27,443 bases of DNA. Source: a virus. Location: positions 1 through 27,443 of IMG/VR virus record IMGVR_UViG_3300009506_000173; one strand, 5' to 3'. The notes beneath the pieces are model-generated. The model saw nothing but the letters and a program-made list of their open reading frames with translations. It had not been told where the DNA came from and ran no database searches. Position 1 is the first letter of the stretch, and each line of letters begins with the position of its first letter. Below, piece after piece: positions 7,176 through 15,173 of the stretch. The position numbers and the translations under genes are program-made.

Positions 7176-7726
7176 GGCAACTTAACCTCCTCCACTTTGG
7201 CCGGTGAAAAATCAACTGCGATGGTGCCGGCTGATCCTGCCGCATCGGCCTTTGTAGAAAAGGCCGCATTTATCTGTGTTATCAAGCTCTGAAGAGCCGT
7301 TTCAAGGGCCGCAAATCTAACGGCAAAATCAGCGTTCCCGTTGATCTCTATTATACCAGAATCAAGCAAGGAAATGGCGGCGGCTATCCCGATAATATCG
7401 ATGCGCCCGTTTTTCAATAAATCGATGAAACATTGGACGTCGGCATTATCATCTATGGCGTAAAGGCTCTGTTCTCCTGGCTCCGTTTTGGACACAACAC
7501 CATCATCACAGCCGATGGCTATTTTATAGCCGGGACCGACCTCGAAAATAAAGACCTTGCTGCCGTCTATCGGGTTTCCGTCCGTGCCCGGGAGCGCTAT
7601 ATATTCGACTGTTTGCATGTCGTCCTTATTCGTGATCTCAACCTGAAGCATCAGGCGTTCATCGCTGCCGTCCCGGTTGAACACCACCTCGCGCCCCCGG
7701 ACTATGCCTTTACGTATTTTACTCAT
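7172..7726 (-). CDS. Mu gp45-like baseplate spike/assembly protein V
   Basis: The product (184 aa) has the N-terminal OB-like beta domain of Mu gp45 and gpV-type proteins: an RLMLQVEITNKDDMQTVEY strand pair, the ALPGTDGNPIDGSKVF turn, and GPGYKIAIGCDDG. A helical segment (residues about 130-165, FAVRFAALETALQSLITQINAAF) follows. The family forms the trimeric central spike under the hub that pierces the host outer membrane. I see no clear C-terminal HxH iron site, which some spikes carry at the tip, so the tip may be supplied by another protein. The gene overlaps its upstream and downstream small neighbours by TAATG and ATGA. Confidence 0.88.
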   Translation of the reverse strand: MSKIRKGIVRGREVVFNRDGSDERLMLQVEITNKDDMQTVEYIALPGTDGNPIDGSKVFIFEVGPGYKIAIGCDDGVVSKTEPGEQSLYAIDDNADVQCFIDLLKNGRIDIIGIAAAISLLDSGIIEINGNADFAVRFAALETALQSLITQINAAFSTKADAAGSAGTIAVDFSPAKVEEVKLP

Positions 7727-7806
7727 TAGCCGACACCCCCCGAGAAGTCTTCGAAGTCGAAGATGTCCGCCAACCAGTCAGTTATTTTCTTTAGCAGGGA
7801 TTCCAT
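7726..7806 (-). CDS. Microprotein (26 aa), amphipathic and acidic
   Basis: A 26-codon ORF, MESLLKKITDWLADIFDFED..., is preceded by GGGAGG with ideal spacing (about seven bases) and its stop overlaps the gp45 start by TAATG. It also overlaps the end of the DUF4406 gene by 16 bp. The first 18 residues can form an amphipathic helix (L, I, W, L, I, F on one face). It may be a membrane-active peptide or a leader that couples translation of the spike gene. No family is recognised and peptides of this size are hard to prove. Confidence 0.5.
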   Translation of the reverse strand: MESLLKKITDWLADIFDFEDFSGGVG

Positions 7807-8102
7807 CCGATATCCTCCCATGTAAGGTATTCTATTCTCATCCCCGTTTTCTTGGCATTCTCGTATTCACGCATAGCCCCGGGGCTGTGGATCCAATCAG
7901 GCAGGAAAAACGCGGTGCCGTTCCTGCAAACCCACATCATGGCGAAGCACACATGCATGTAGTCTTCATAATCGAAACCCAAGGACATGACGGCGGGCGA
8001 CATCACTGCGTAGCCTTGGGATTCTATATATCTTTTGGCGTGCTCGAACTTGTCTTTATATCTTGGATCCCCTGTTATTTTTCCGGCTATGTATCCTTTC
8101 AT
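7791..8102 (-). CDS. DUF4406 protein, nucleoside deoxyribosyltransferase-like (103 aa)
   Basis: The start MKGYIAGKITGDPRYKDKF, the central AVMSPAV...YEDYMHVCFAMM, and DWIHSPGAMREYENAKKTG follow the DUF4406 pattern, a fold related to nucleoside 2-deoxyribosyltransferases. The YIAG glycine turn and the SxGAxxEYxxA segment with a Glu in the usual catalytic position are present. I choose the ATG at 8102 because it overlaps the upstream stop by ATGA; a start two codons earlier (8108) is possible. Family function is not settled; hydrolysis or transfer at an N-glycosidic bond of nucleotides is the reasonable guess. It is an enzyme-like gene inside a structural operon, so probably a moron. Confidence 0.78.
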   Translation of the reverse strand: MKGYIAGKITGDPRYKDKFEHAKRYIESQGYAVMSPAVMSLGFDYEDYMHVCFAMMWVCRNGTAFFLPDWIHSPGAMREYENAKKTGMRIEYLTWEDIGWNPC

Positions 8103-9343
8103 TTCCATGGTTCTACTATGGCCTCCTTCGTGTAAACCTGCGGTGGGATTATATTTAAAATTGATTTTTTCTCGCTTTCCCTTTCCTCGAACTCAACCGA
8201 TCGAATGAGAAAATCGAAACCATTAGGGACAAAGATTGCGGGACTGATAACCGTGACCTTCTGATTTTCTTGCCATGGTTCACCGGTCCTTTCATTAAGC
8301 CATCCAACTACTGGAATCGCTATGGTAAGAGCATCTACGATCGATTTATTCCTTTCCCATCTGGCGGCTGTATATATCTCGCCTCTGGTCGATTCCTGAA
8401 CACTGAAGGTTTTCATCCTGGACCGTGGGACGTTTTTGTCCTTTACTATCCCTTCATTGCTTCCGAAGGGAGTGACATTGATTGCCCTGTAAGTATTAAA
8501 TCTTCTGCGCCCATCAAAAGCCGCCCCGAAATCCAGTACAGGAAAAACTCCCTGCTCGAGCGTGGCCACCGGCTTTGATCTTGTATCCGCTTCGGTCAAT
8601 AATAAATCGCCATTGGGTGTCGAAGAGATAAGAACGCCGCGCTCCTTGGCTAATTTATTTAAATGAGCGAAGACAGTTTCTGTTTCATTAGCGGTTATTC
8701 TGTCGAAAACACCGCCCGTGTCCGCTTCGAATACCGCCTTTATTCCGAATGGCTGTACGAGCTTTTGCACGCGCTGCTTTAATGTCACGCCATTCTCTTC
8801 ATATGGCGGACGAAGGTTTGAATCAATAAGATCGGCGGTCTTGCTAAAGCCTACAAGGTCTACCGTTATCTGGTCCGTTGTAATATTCGGAGTAACTACA
8901 TAAAGACGTCCGGAGATGAAGAGCTTACCCCCAATGTAAACCTTGACCGGAGGATATGAATAAGGGCGGAGACGTCGATCCAGTTCGGGATTGTCCCCCG
9001 GGAGCCAGTTAATAGTTGCCGTCCATCCATCCGAAGCAGTGTCGATCGTCCTTATGACTCGGGCCGCCATATGCCTGATCTCCAAACCGTCAATCACTAT
9101 GGAAAGTTCATCCGGTTCGCGGTTCGAAATGGAAGGCTCATCCGGCAAGAGTTCCGCAAGCTCCGGAATAAAGATAACCTCGCCCGGATAGATGAGATCA
9201 GGATCGCCGCTTTTTAAATTCGACTGGTTAGCCCTCCATATCCTGGGCCAATGATTTGAATTACCGTAGGCGCGGCGGGCGACTACGGATAATGAATCCT
9301 CATCTATTATTGTGTATTGTTTGCCGGGGATAGGTCTGGCCAT
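8099..9343 (-). CDS. Baseplate hub protein (Mu gp44/gpP-like) with N-terminal LysM domain
   Basis: Residues 8-60 form a LysM-like module (YTIIDEDSLSVVARRAYGN...WPRIWRANQS...IYPGEVIFIP). The rest, from about residue 75, resembles the gpP/gp44 hub fold (gp27-like ring under the tail tube): an IVIDG entry strand, PVKVYIGGKLFISGRLYVV, VDLVGFSKTADLIDSNL, and the TLKQRVQKLVQPFGIKAVF segment. In Mu the hub and LysM-type tube-end functions are on separate proteins; here they are joined. The hub connects the tail tube to the gp45 spike. It overlaps the upstream gene by one base and the DUF4406 gene by ATGA. Confidence 0.9.
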   Translation of the reverse strand: MARPIPGKQYTIIDEDSLSVVARRAYGNSNHWPRIWRANQSNLKSGDPDLIYPGEVIFIPELAELLPDEPSISNREPDELSIVIDGLEIRHMAARVIRTIDTASDGWTATINWLPGDNPELDRRLRPYSYPPVKVYIGGKLFISGRLYVVTPNITTDQITVDLVGFSKTADLIDSNLRPPYEENGVTLKQRVQKLVQPFGIKAVFEADTGGVFDRITANETETVFAHLNKLAKERGVLISSTPNGDLLLTEADTRSKPVATLEQGVFPVLDFGAAFDGRRRFNTYRAINVTPFGSNEGIVKDKNVPRSRMKTFSVQESTRGEIYTAARWERNKSIVDALTIAIPVVGWLNERTGEPWQENQKVTVISPAIFVPNGFDFLIRSVEFEERESEKKSILNIIPPQVYTKEAIVEPWK

Positions 9344-10611
9344 TAAACGTACACCACCACTTCCCTGCCCTGTGACATTATAAAGTGCTCGGTGTCCTGA
9401 AGTCCGTTGCTTTCAATGAACAGGGTGATATTGGCGTCGTCCTCGCCTGGGCCGCCATATTCCTCCATTGCCACCATGACCGGATTTCTCGGCCTGTCAA
9501 GAGTAAAACGTTTCTCGACTTTGAGATCAAAAGAGGACCGTAAAAGATAAGCGACCATCAGGGCATTCAATTGGGCTGCCCCCGGAAAAGATTGGGATTG
9601 CGAGAAATACTGTCTGTCTATGGGTTCATTTTTAAAAAGGTCTTGCGTTGCATCCAGCGCGTTCGTACTATCTGTGAAAAGCGCGACATTCCTCTCTATC
9701 AGCTCTACGGCATCAGTACGGGACAAGAGAGTGCCGGTGCTTGATATCTCCGCCACGGCCCCGAATGTGGCCGTCAGTGCTAATTCCTGAATGGCCACGC
9801 GATTATAAGAAGAGGTGCCAGGTTCCTCGGGTGTCAAACTGAAGGAAATATCATCCGCGAAACCCTGATAAGCATCAAGCCGTGTTGATATATCAGTAAT
9901 AGCTCGGGCCGGAAGTTGTATTAGTTCCTGAAGTTGGCCGGCCACACTTATGACATCAAGCGGGACCACCTCGAGTACCCTGTTTATGTCTCTTTTTATG
10001 GCTTCGATCTCGGATGTTATGGCCGCACTGAAAGCGGACACCGCCTCGAGTTTGCCTTCTATGGAAGACACGATATCTAGAACTCCATTCCTGAAGGCCC
10101 CAACCTCCGCCGCCAAGCGCTGAAAAGTTGACTGCTCAAGCTGCTCGGCTGCTATATCGTTAAGCTCATCTATTTGAGCCGCTATACTTGCCTGCAATTC
10201 AGCCGCCGAAGGAAGCGCGGCAACATCCAATGGTTCTATCCAGTCGGTTTCGATCTGAGTGACGTTGCCCGATTCTATCGGTTGTATATTTGGGGAAAAG
10301 CTCAATGGCTGTAATTTTTTAAGCCCGAGCACGGGATGAATGACCTCCCAAATGCCGCGCTCCGACAAAGCGCGCATGAAGGCTTCGGTCTCGAGGTCGT
10401 TATTCGGTCCCTCAAAATAAATCGTCAAAGTATAGGTTCTCGAAGACGTCCCCAAATCCTGTACTACCGAACCGTTAACCCCGGAAAAATTGAAGATGCC
10501 CACCTTCTTTGATTGTGGTGCCGAATTACCTATCCATAAGGCATTGAAGACAACACCGTCGGGGGAGGTCAGTTGTATGCTTGAACGAAGCCTGTCACGA
10601 TAATCTGGCAT
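9343..10611 (-). CDS. DNA circularisation N-terminal domain protein (Mu gp43/gpN-like tail protein)
   Basis: The N-terminal 110 residues carry the DNA circularisation protein N-terminal pattern: DRLRSSIQLTSPDGVVFNALW...KKVGIFNFSGVNGSVVQDLG, then YTLTIYFEGPNND and a terminal WEVIHPVLG segment. The middle (about residues 130-250) is helical and the last 130 residues contain ERFTLDRPRNPVMVAMEEYGG, also usual for the family. Despite the family name, members sit at the tail tube-baseplate junction in contractile phages. The position between tape measure and hub matches Mu. The stop shares one base with the hub start. Confidence 0.9.
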   Translation of the reverse strand: MPDYRDRLRSSIQLTSPDGVVFNALWIGNSAPQSKKVGIFNFSGVNGSVVQDLGTSSRTYTLTIYFEGPNNDLETEAFMRALSERGIWEVIHPVLGLKKLQPLSFSPNIQPIESGNVTQIETDWIEPLDVAALPSAAELQASIAAQIDELNDIAAEQLEQSTFQRLAAEVGAFRNGVLDIVSSIEGKLEAVSAFSAAITSEIEAIKRDINRVLEVVPLDVISVAGQLQELIQLPARAITDISTRLDAYQGFADDISFSLTPEEPGTSSYNRVAIQELALTATFGAVAEISSTGTLLSRTDAVELIERNVALFTDSTNALDATQDLFKNEPIDRQYFSQSQSFPGAAQLNALMVAYLLRSSFDLKVEKRFTLDRPRNPVMVAMEEYGGPGEDDANITLFIESNGLQDTEHFIMSQGREVVVYV

Positions 10612-10620
10612 TTCGCGCTC

Positions 10621-12435
10621 CTAGCTGATATTATTATCGCCCATTATCTGCATGTCAATGGCAGGCGCGCCGCGTGTTTCTGCTTGCGCCTTGCTTCCCG
10701 CCGGCGCTCCGGCTATATCGATGCGGCCCTTGAACTCTATCTCTCTACGGGCCTCTGCTTCCGCCTGGTTTGGCGGTACGCGGCCTTCGGCCCTTGCCTC
10801 TATATCGGCTTGGAATGCGTCAATCTTTCCGATAGCTTCGTCAATTCCCGGGACTTCTTTGCCAAAAAAGTTAGCAACTGATTTTATACCCTTGAGTATT
10901 CCCTTGATACGCCCGCCCCAAATTGTCGCGTAAAGATTGACGAACTTGAAGAACATCTGCGCGATGGCATCGAACATTATCCGCCACCCGATCTTGATTT
11001 CCTCCCACCAGTTTATGATGAAAGCAGTCAAGAAGACCAGCCCCGCTATGATTGCCGTGACCGGGTTCGTAAAGAGTACAATGGCCTGCGCTGCCGCGAC
11101 TAATTTCATGACGCCGGTATAGGCAAGCCAACCCGCAAGCAGAAGTCCGAGGGCCTCTTTAAATGGTTTGATTATTTTCCATATATTCTTAATGACTTCG
11201 AGCGTAAATTCAAGGCCGTTTATTATCGGTTCCGGATCGAAGCCCCGGATGGCTTCGGTCAAGGCGTCAAGGCCGTTTTTTCCGCGAACCTCGAAGGCTT
11301 CTATTATCTTAAAGCCAAATTCCGTGGCGGCGCTGCCGAGGGTTTTGAGGCGGTTTCCTAGTGATTGCCTCATGCGTTCGGCGGTTTTTTCGCTTGTGCC
11401 GGCCGCGTTATTCAGCACTTGCTCAAATTGGTCGATGCCCTCCAGCGAATCTATGAGGTTCTTCGCGCCCGCGATTGCCCTCTTGCCGAATATCGCATTC
11501 ATTACCTTGGCGGTCTGGACTTCTCCGGCGCCCTTCAGTTTATCCCGAACCTCTCCGAGGATAGTTGTCATCTTCTTCATGTTGCCGGTGCCGTCGTCCA
11601 CCGATACACCCAGGAAATCCAGCGCTTGCTGAACTTCTCCGGTGGGGGCCGCAAGACGCAGCATGCCGTTTTTCAGGGCTGTGGCTGCGTCTGTGCCCTT
11701 GATTCCGGCATTACCCAAAGCGGCGGTCATAGCCGCCACTTCTTCAAGAGAAGCCCCGACAATGCGCGAAACAGGCCCGGCCTGCTTCATTGTCTCGAAT
11801 TGCGACTCGATGGTTACGTTTGCGCTGTTGGCGGATTTTACGAGAACATCGTTTAGCCTGTTAAGGCTTGCTATTTTCTTTGCCGTGGTATCTGCTTCCA
11901 GGCCGAAGGCACCCATGAGGTCCGATGAATAATCGGCAACCGTGGCGAAATCCTCGCCCGAAGCAGTGGCGAGGTTTATCATGCTGTTAAGGGATCCCAT
12001 GGCCTCGGCGGAACTGAAGCCGGCACGTGCTAAAAAGTCAAGCGCGTCGGCGGATTGGGCTGCCGTGAATTCCGTGGTTGCGCCGGCCTCTCGGGCGCGG
12101 TCGCGGATCCTTGAAAGTTGCACCTCAAAATCGGCGGCATCGGGGCCGATATCCTTGAACCTGGATGTGGCCCCGATCGTCGCCTGATCGAAATCAATGA
12201 ATTGCCGCGTGACGTTGCCAAGGCCCTGTTGTAACGCGCCGAGGCCCTTTTGCAAGGCCCCGGCCGCCAGAATGCCTTTCATAACGTCACGAAGCCTTGA
12301 GGCTCCCGACGTAGCATCACGGAAGGACTTTTTAGCGGTACGCCCGAAACGCGACGCGGCCCGGTCCTGGTCCCTGAAAGCGGGAGTGACCTTATCCTTG
12401 GCGCCAAACCTTGTAGAAAATGCAAACTCGGCCAT
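10621..12435 (-). CDS. Tail tape measure protein (604 aa)
   Basis: The tape measure fills the tail tube and sets its length. The protein has the TP901-type core: FTAAQSADALDFLARAGFSSAEAM, SDLMGAFGL, KSANSANVTIESQFETMKQAGPV, and AALGNAGIKGTDAATALKNGMLRL. Two or three hydrophobic stretches (about residues 428-475) follow, as in tape measures that insert into the host membrane. It is short: at about 1.5 angstrom per residue it predicts a tail near 90 nm. The start codon shares one base with the stop of the chaperone extension (TGATG). The C-terminal part is Ala/Gly/Glu-rich without an enzymatic domain, so no peptidoglycan hydrolase is carried here. Confidence 0.94.
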   Translation of the reverse strand: MAEFAFSTRFGAKDKVTPAFRDQDRAASRFGRTAKKSFRDATSGASRLRDVMKGILAAGALQKGLGALQQGLGNVTRQFIDFDQATIGATSRFKDIGPDAADFEVQLSRIRDRAREAGATTEFTAAQSADALDFLARAGFSSAEAMGSLNSMINLATASGEDFATVADYSSDLMGAFGLEADTTAKKIASLNRLNDVLVKSANSANVTIESQFETMKQAGPVSRIVGASLEEVAAMTAALGNAGIKGTDAATALKNGMLRLAAPTGEVQQALDFLGVSVDDGTGNMKKMTTILGEVRDKLKGAGEVQTAKVMNAIFGKRAIAGAKNLIDSLEGIDQFEQVLNNAAGTSEKTAERMRQSLGNRLKTLGSAATEFGFKIIEAFEVRGKNGLDALTEAIRGFDPEPIINGLEFTLEVIKNIWKIIKPFKEALGLLLAGWLAYTGVMKLVAAAQAIVLFTNPVTAIIAGLVFLTAFIINWWEEIKIGWRIMFDAIAQMFFKFVNLYATIWGGRIKGILKGIKSVANFFGKEVPGIDEAIGKIDAFQADIEARAEGRVPPNQAEAEARREIEFKGRIDIAGAPAGSKAQAETRGAPAIDMQIMGDNNIS

Positions 12436-12608
12436 CAGTTCCTGCCCTTTCCTGGACGCGCTTCCTTCGCTTTATTTGCGGCCGCCACTTCGGCCCGTTC
12501 GATAGCCTTGTGCCATCCGTTAAAATATTTCAGGTCGTCGTAATCGGCCGCCCTTATTTCGCTCATGGACTGTCCTCTGTAGAACATATTGCCCATGAAC
12601 TGGTCCAT
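12435..12608 (-). CDS. Tail assembly chaperone C-terminal segment in the -1 frame
   Basis: This frame is open from the end of the chaperone gene to the tape measure start. It encodes MDQFMGNMFYRGQSMSEIR followed by AADYDDLKYFNGWHKAIERAE and a basic tail, the W-and-D-rich type seen in the frameshifted half of tail chaperones (gpGT-like). The ATG at 12608 has no ribosome binding site, and the similarity begins near FYRG, before the only ATG with a fair site (12566, AGAGGA). It is therefore most likely made by -1 slippage at 12628-12634 as an extension of the gene at 12617. A separate short protein starting at 12566 or 12608 is the alternative. In the frameshift model the extension begins at 12629. 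Confidence 0.68.
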   Translation of the reverse strand: MDQFMGNMFYRGQSMSEIRAADYDDLKYFNGWHKAIERAEVAAANKAKEARPGKGRN

Positions 12609-12616
12609 CGCCGGTG

Positions 12617-13054
12617 CTACACAACTATAAAAAGCTGCGCCAACCTCTGCATGATAGAGATGTCCACGGGGTCCATTTTGGCCATGCCGTTTGAAGTGCT
12701 ACCGCAGAGGCTTGCCATAAAGGCGAAATCCTTCTCGGTCTGCCCCTTGGCCTTGTCGCGCTCCTTCATCGCGTTGCCATTAAGGCGGCGATATGTCACG
12801 GAAGTCACGTCGCCCTTGGGGTATACAAGATTATGGCGGACTTCGCCGTTGTCGAGAACCTCGATGTGTCCGGCACGGATCGCGCGAACGAGCCTGTTGA
12901 TAACGGTTGCCACCCATTCGGGTCCGTTCTCTATCTCGAGGTCGTTCTTGTCGATATCGTAGGAATCCAGGAGTTTCTGCATCTGCTCCCTGGCCGATTC
13001 TTCGGAGATTTTGTGCTTCTTCATTACTGCCTGTTTTTCGTTTTCGCTGCTCAT
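12617..13054 (-). CDS. Tail assembly chaperone (Mu gp41-like), zero-frame product
   Basis: The 145-residue product sits between tail tube and tape measure, where tail chaperones lie. Its core (HNLVYPKGDVTSVTYRRLNGNAM, then KDFAFMASLCG and DPVDISIMQRLAQLF) follows the gp41/TAC pattern, in which the protein coats the tape measure during tail assembly. The N-terminal 60 residues are a helical, charged extension. The start is supported by GGGAG seven or so bases upstream. The last residues after LF (IVV) are only three codons long, as expected if a fraction of ribosomes shifts to the -1 frame here to make the longer form. Confidence 0.87.
   Translation of the reverse strand: MSSENEKQAVMKKHKISEESAREQMQKLLDSYDIDKNDLEIENGPEWVATVINRLVRAIRAGHIEVLDNGEVRHNLVYPKGDVTSVTYRRLNGNAMKERDKAKGQTEKDFAFMASLCGSTSNGMAKMDPVDISIMQRLAQLFIVV
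12628..12634 (-). other. Candidate -1 frameshift site (CTTTTTA)
   Basis: On the minus strand the zero-frame codons are CAG CTT TTT ATA, with the stop three codons after TTT. A tRNA on TTT can slip back one base and still pair with TTT because of the T5 run, and the A-site codon ATA is rare in many bacteria. It is not a classical XXXYYYZ heptamer in frame, so efficiency is uncertain. Confidence 0.5.
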
Positions 13055-13188
13055 ATGCTTCTCCCTTCACTTTGGTTGACACGCGATGGGCGGATGCACC
13101 GGGACAGAGCCGCCGGCCAATTATCCCTATCGAGGAGGAAGGACTCCCCGCGCCGGTGATTGTCCATCACTGGACATTGGCCTTTCAT
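13051..13188 (-). CDS. Possible small ORF before the tail chaperone (45 aa, tentative)
   Basis: The ORF starts MKGQCPVMDNH and its stop overlaps the chaperone start by ATGA. It fills the only sizeable gap (13055-13206) in this part of the operon. The upstream AGG is weak and only about three bases away, and the sequence (three Arg-Pro/Cys-rich segments) does not look like a folded domain. It could be a coupling leader or chance. The same stretch contains a hairpin, TGTCCA-GTGA-TGGACA, at 13161-13176. Confidence 0.28.
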   Translation of the reverse strand: MKGQCPVMDNHRRGESFLLDRDNWPAALSRCIRPSRVNQSEGRSI

Positions 13189-13206
13189 CGCCTGTCTTTA
13201 TCACGG

Positions 13207-13581
13207 CTACGCCGCGAAAAGTTCCCATGTCCCGGATTCCGGGATCATGGTTATTTCTACGCTGTGCTCCTCGCTCTCGTAATTGTCGAGCATGATAGTG
13301 CCCGTGCTGCGGAATACGGAACCGTCGGCCAACTCGTAAGACATGGCATATGTCCCGAGTTCGTCGGCTTTCCCTTCAAGCGTGGCGAACTCCGCAGGCG
13401 TACATATCAGCTTGGCTCCCTCGACGTTCCCCGAGGCCCTTGTGACCTTCACCATGTTGCCGCCCGAATGAGGCACGGCCTCTTTTTCGAGCTTCGGCGT
13501 TTTGGCGAAGTTCCCATCGGCTGCGGCATTATAGGATATGCCGTCGATGAGGACTTTTCTTATGCTTCCCGAAACTGACAT
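13207..13581 (-). CDS. Tail tube protein (Mu gp40-like)
   Basis: A protein of 124 residues directly downstream of the sheath gene, with the Mu-type tail tube pattern: GSIRKVLIDGISYNAAADGNF, the EKEAVPHSGG loop, VEGAKLICTPAEFATLEG, and DGSVFRSTGTIMLDNYESEE. The family forms the stacked hexameric rings of the inner tube that the contracted sheath drives into the cell. Length and beta-rich composition are typical. AAGGGGAGG lies about six bases before the ATG. It is separated from the sheath gene by only 13 bp, so tube and sheath are made together. Confidence 0.93.
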   Translation of the reverse strand: MSVSGSIRKVLIDGISYNAAADGNFAKTPKLEKEAVPHSGGNMVKVTRASGNVEGAKLICTPAEFATLEGKADELGTYAMSYELADGSVFRSTGTIMLDNYESEEHSVEITMIPESGTWELFAA

Positions 13582-13594
13582 ATGTCACCTCCCC

Positions 13595-15160
13595 TTACTG
13601 TATCAGCGCGAAGCTGGTATCGAATTCGATGACGCTGTCAAAGATATTGCCGATTCCGGACAGTATCGCCTTCGTTGTCATGTTGAAGCCGTCGCCGGCG
13701 GGCCTTACAACAACGCTGCCGGCTACCTTGAGCGCGTCAATACTGAACTGCGCGTCGGCTATCCATGCCTTTGCGTTCCATGCCTTGTAAAGAGCGACGA
13801 GGTCGTCCTTTACGCTGTCAATGTCGCGGGCCTTGGTACGGTCCACAGTGCTGGTCACCTTCGCAAGATCGGTGACAATCGAGATGCCCTTCCATTTCTC
13901 CTGCTCGAAGAGAACCCGCATGGAGTTCATCATGTTCTGGAGTTTGCTTATATTGACCATCTCGCGGTAGCCGTTACTGTTTACGGGGACGCTGTCGGGC
14001 CTGTAGAACGTCACCACATTCTGAAGATAAACGCTGCCGGACTTGACACGGGTCGGGCTTATGCCGCCCTTGACCGCGATGTCGCGGTTGTCGTAGTCGC
14101 TTGTCCACCTGTCGGAACCCTTATCCCCAGGCCATACGCCTTCGAGAAGAACGTCGACGTAATGCTCGGCGGCGCGGATCTGGTTAAGCCTTGCCATATT
14201 GCCGATTGCCAGCGCGGCTATTTCCGAAGGATGGGACGGGCTGTCCGGAACCGCGATGACTCCGTTCGCCCTGTCTGTTTTCCTGGCGTCGGCAAGAGCC
14301 ACAAGGGCTGCGAGCCCCGCGCTGCCGGCTGTTACGTCGCCGGTCAATGCGCGGAAAGGACGCGAGACGACCTTCGCGTAAAGGCCGGTCGCGGTATCGC
14401 CTGCCCCCACGTAGTCCCTTATTTTGTTAAGGGTCGCCGCCTCGGGGCCGTAACCGTGTACAACGTCCGTATAGAAGTCCTCATTTGCGTCGTCGCCGGT
14501 ACCAAGGCCGTCAAGGGCGGTCTGGATGTCAGGGTTCGTGGCGCCGCTTGCCATGGCTACTATCGCCGTGACTACTCCGGTCGGAAGCTCCTGCGCGACG
14601 TCCAGGTTGAAGGCGATACTGATGTTGTTGCCCTCCGGCCCCTTGCTCTTGGCGGTAATGTTCACCTGTGAAGTGGTGACGCCGTCCACCGCCGCCGTGA
14701 CCGGGAGTTCCTTGATCGCATTGATAGCCGCCGCCGTTTTCGTTGCCAGATCGTCCTCGGTATCCGCATCCTCTACTGCAATGCTTACCAGGTCGCCGGC
14801 GATGTAAAGATACATGGTGCCAGCAAGGACACCCGCGCTTCCCGCGAAGTCAATGCTGCCGTCTGCCGCCACGGCCCCGCCCGCTTCCGACTGAGGCTGT
14901 ATGAATGTCGGAATACCCTGACTGCCGATGAAGGCTTTGAGCGCAAGCCTGTGGACCATGAAGCCAAATCCGAACTTGTCGCCGGCATCCTCGGGGCTGA
15001 ATACCTGGACCGGGACTTCGTCAACTACGGTAGCTTTTGCAGGGTCGTATGTGCCTATGATGAGAATCTTGCGGGGCACATTTTCGGCGGCAACTGCAAA
15101 GGCGACGTTATCAACGCTAACGCCTATAGCTGCTGCCTTTGAAGACTCATTCAATCCCAT
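13595..15160 (-). CDS. Tail sheath protein (Mu gpL-like)
   Basis: The 521-residue product is a contractile tail sheath subunit. Recognisable parts are the N-terminal PRKILIIGTYDPAKA strand with the VPVQVFSPEDAGDKFGFG segment, the central ADARKTDRANGVIAVPDSPSHPSEIAALAIGNMARLNQIRA, the WPGDKGSDRWTSDYDNRDIAVKGG stretch, and the C-terminal end with VALYKAWNAKAWIADAQ and a closing VIEFDTSFALIQ strand that links neighbouring subunits. Residues about 95-200 form an extra domain on the sheath surface. AGGAGG precedes the start. This gene fixes the morphotype as contractile (myovirus-like). Confidence 0.95.
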   Translation of the reverse strand: MGLNESSKAAAIGVSVDNVAFAVAAENVPRKILIIGTYDPAKATVVDEVPVQVFSPEDAGDKFGFGFMVHRLALKAFIGSQGIPTFIQPQSEAGGAVAADGSIDFAGSAGVLAGTMYLYIAGDLVSIAVEDADTEDDLATKTAAAINAIKELPVTAAVDGVTTSQVNITAKSKGPEGNNISIAFNLDVAQELPTGVVTAIVAMASGATNPDIQTALDGLGTGDDANEDFYTDVVHGYGPEAATLNKIRDYVGAGDTATGLYAKVVSRPFRALTGDVTAGSAGLAALVALADARKTDRANGVIAVPDSPSHPSEIAALAIGNMARLNQIRAAEHYVDVLLEGVWPGDKGSDRWTSDYDNRDIAVKGGISPTRVKSGSVYLQNVVTFYRPDSVPVNSNGYREMVNISKLQNMMNSMRVLFEQEKWKGISIVTDLAKVTSTVDRTKARDIDSVKDDLVALYKAWNAKAWIADAQFSIDALKVAGSVVVRPAGDGFNMTTKAILSGIGNIFDSVIEFDTSFALIQ

Positions 15161-15173
15161 AATTTTCCTCCTG

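Noticed and set aside
13161-13176. Perfect hairpin TGTCCA-GTGA-TGGACA before the chaperone gene
   Set aside because: Only six base pairs and no T-run on either strand, so not a terminator; no further support for a regulatory role.
12831-13578. Plus- and minus-strand ORFs over the chaperone and tube genes
   Set aside because: Arg-rich, domain-free shadows of the two recognised tail genes.
13538-14671. Long plus-strand ORF (377 codons)
   Set aside because: It runs antisense through the tail sheath gene, has no domain, and is explained by codon bias of the sheath gene in the opposite frame.
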